Below are positions 5,665 through 5,983 of a stretch of 5,983 nt of DNA, one piece after another. A program made the translations under genes and the position numbers. Positions within the stretch are counted from its first letter, which is position 1, and the number at the start of each line of letters is the position of its first letter. The notes below the pieces were generated by a model. It searched no databases. It saw nothing but the letters and a program-made list of their open reading frames with translations, and was not told where the DNA came from. The DNA is from Sulfurovum sp. (GTDB lineage Bacteria; Campylobacterota; Campylobacteria; Campylobacterales; Sulfurovaceae). The DNA lies in assembly GCA_003978375.1 (NCBI GenBank), contig QNZW01000022.1, forward strand, positions 1-5,983, written 5' to 3'.

Positions 5665-5673
5665 TGTTACAAT
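5665..5673 (+). promoter_or_regulatory. Extended -10 promoter candidate downstream of fic
   Basis: TG-T-TACAAT is a good extended -10 element. It lies 57 bases after the fic stop, with transcription expected to start near 5680. A small palindrome, ATCCTC-AA-GAGGAT (5678-5691), would then sit at the very 5' end of the transcript. The next gene start is about 105 bases downstream. Confidence 0.4.
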
Positions 5674-5744
5674 CGATATCCTCAAGAGGATGAAATAAAA
5701 AAAGTTGTTTTACTAGTCTTGAAAAAAGGGAACATTTATAGTTA

Positions 5745-5753
5745 TGCTATATA
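5745..5753 (+). promoter_or_regulatory. Extended -10 promoter candidate for the right-edge gene
   Basis: TG-C-TATATA continuing into AAAAT gives an extended -10 box about 32 bases before the ATG at 5786. A start near 5760 would leave a leader that includes the AAGGG ribosome site at 5773-5777. Confidence 0.45.
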
Positions 5754-5785
5754 AAATACAAATCAATAATTAAAGGGTTTATTTG

Positions 5786-5983
5786 ATGGGGAAAAGAATG
5801 AAAATACATCTTAGAGGTAATGGAGAAGGAATTTTACAGTGTTATACATCGGGTAAACTAATTGCTAATTATAAGTGCTTGGGAAAACCAGGATTTCCAT
5901 ATATAAAAGATATAACAATCAATACTAATAGTAAGCAACGTAGACATATAAGTGTTGAATTCAATAATTATGTAATGGAATAT
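5786..5983 (+). CDS. Unrecognised protein, 5' part only (runs off the right edge)
   Basis: An open frame of 66 codons begins at ATG 5786 and has no stop before the window ends. AAGGG at 5773-5777 is 8 bases upstream; a second in-frame ATG at 5798 has GGGGA just before it, so the start could be either. The protein begins MGKRMKIHLRGNGEGILQCY and continues with basic, polar sequence such as NTNSKQRRHISVEFNN. The alternating pattern suggests beta strands. No signal peptide, membrane segment or known motif can be seen. A promoter candidate precedes it, so it is probably a separate transcript from fic. Its codons are rich in A/T (ATA, AAT, AAA). I do not recognise it; calling it real rests on the open frame, ribosome site and promoter. 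Confidence 0.55.
   Translation, partial: MGKRMKIHLRGNGEGILQCYTSGKLIANYKCLGKPGFPYIKDITINTNSKQRRHISVEFNNYVMEY

Noticed and set aside
5661..5735. Leftward 17-codon frame (MFPFFKTSK...) in the spacer after fic
   Set aside because: It has no ribosome site and low-complexity content, so it is probably chance.
5690..5773. Very short rightward frames in the spacer (ATG-AAA-TAA and a 9-codon frame from 5744)
   Set aside because: Too short to support; the ribosome site spacing is poor and no attenuator structure can be seen.
1..5983. CRISPR arrays, tRNA or rRNA genes, insertion sequences, riboswitches
   Set aside because: No regularly spaced direct repeats, cloverleaf sequences, transposase motifs or known riboswitch cores were found on either strand.

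Overview
The window looks like a chromosomal segment of a member of the Campylobacterota (epsilonproteobacteria). The evidence is a CosR/HsrA-type orphan response regulator, a BamA C-terminus of epsilon type, AT-rich DNA with TATAAT-like -10 boxes and no clear -35 boxes, and the gene order plsY-folB-cosR-fdxB-ppx. From memory, that order matches the Cj0357c-Cj0353c block of Campylobacter jejuni. The genus cannot be fixed from sequence alone; a free-living relative such as Sulfurovum or Sulfurimonas is a guess.

Layout. At the left edge (to 202, + strand) is the 3' end of bamA. It converges on a leftward block, and a symmetrical hairpin with flanking A/T tracts (202-235) can terminate both. The leftward block (3882 back to 240) reads plsY (membrane glycerol-phosphate acyltransferase), folB (dihydroneopterin aldolase), a CosR-like regulator, a 2[4Fe-4S] ferredoxin and a Ppx/GppA phosphatase. 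plsY-folB and ferredoxin-ppx are each joined by 6 bp. The regulator and the ferredoxin each have upstream space for their own promoter. The ppx frame is broken about 170 bp before its natural end: a stop at 409-411 interrupts a protein whose conserved tail continues in the +1 frame to 240.

An 82-bp divergent promoter region (3883-3964) separates plsY from the rightward nadA (quinolinate synthase, start at 3965). Right after the nadA stop lies a 61-nt, near-perfect palindrome (4972-5032), then a well-placed ribosome binding site and a Fic-domain AMP-transferase (5048-5608) of the self-inhibited class III type. The remaining 177-bp gap has two extended -10 promoter candidates and leads into an unrecognised gene that begins at 5786 and runs off the right edge.

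The left two thirds is conserved housekeeping DNA: outer-membrane assembly, phospholipid synthesis, folate, NAD, redox control and polyphosphate/ppGpp metabolism. The right third (about 4972 onward) looks accessory: a palindrome, a toxin-like Fic enzyme and an orphan gene directly behind nadA. No wholly new system could be shown. The points most worth a second look are the palindrome-Fic junction, the ppx frameshift and the partly restored phosphoacceptor site of the CosR-like regulator.
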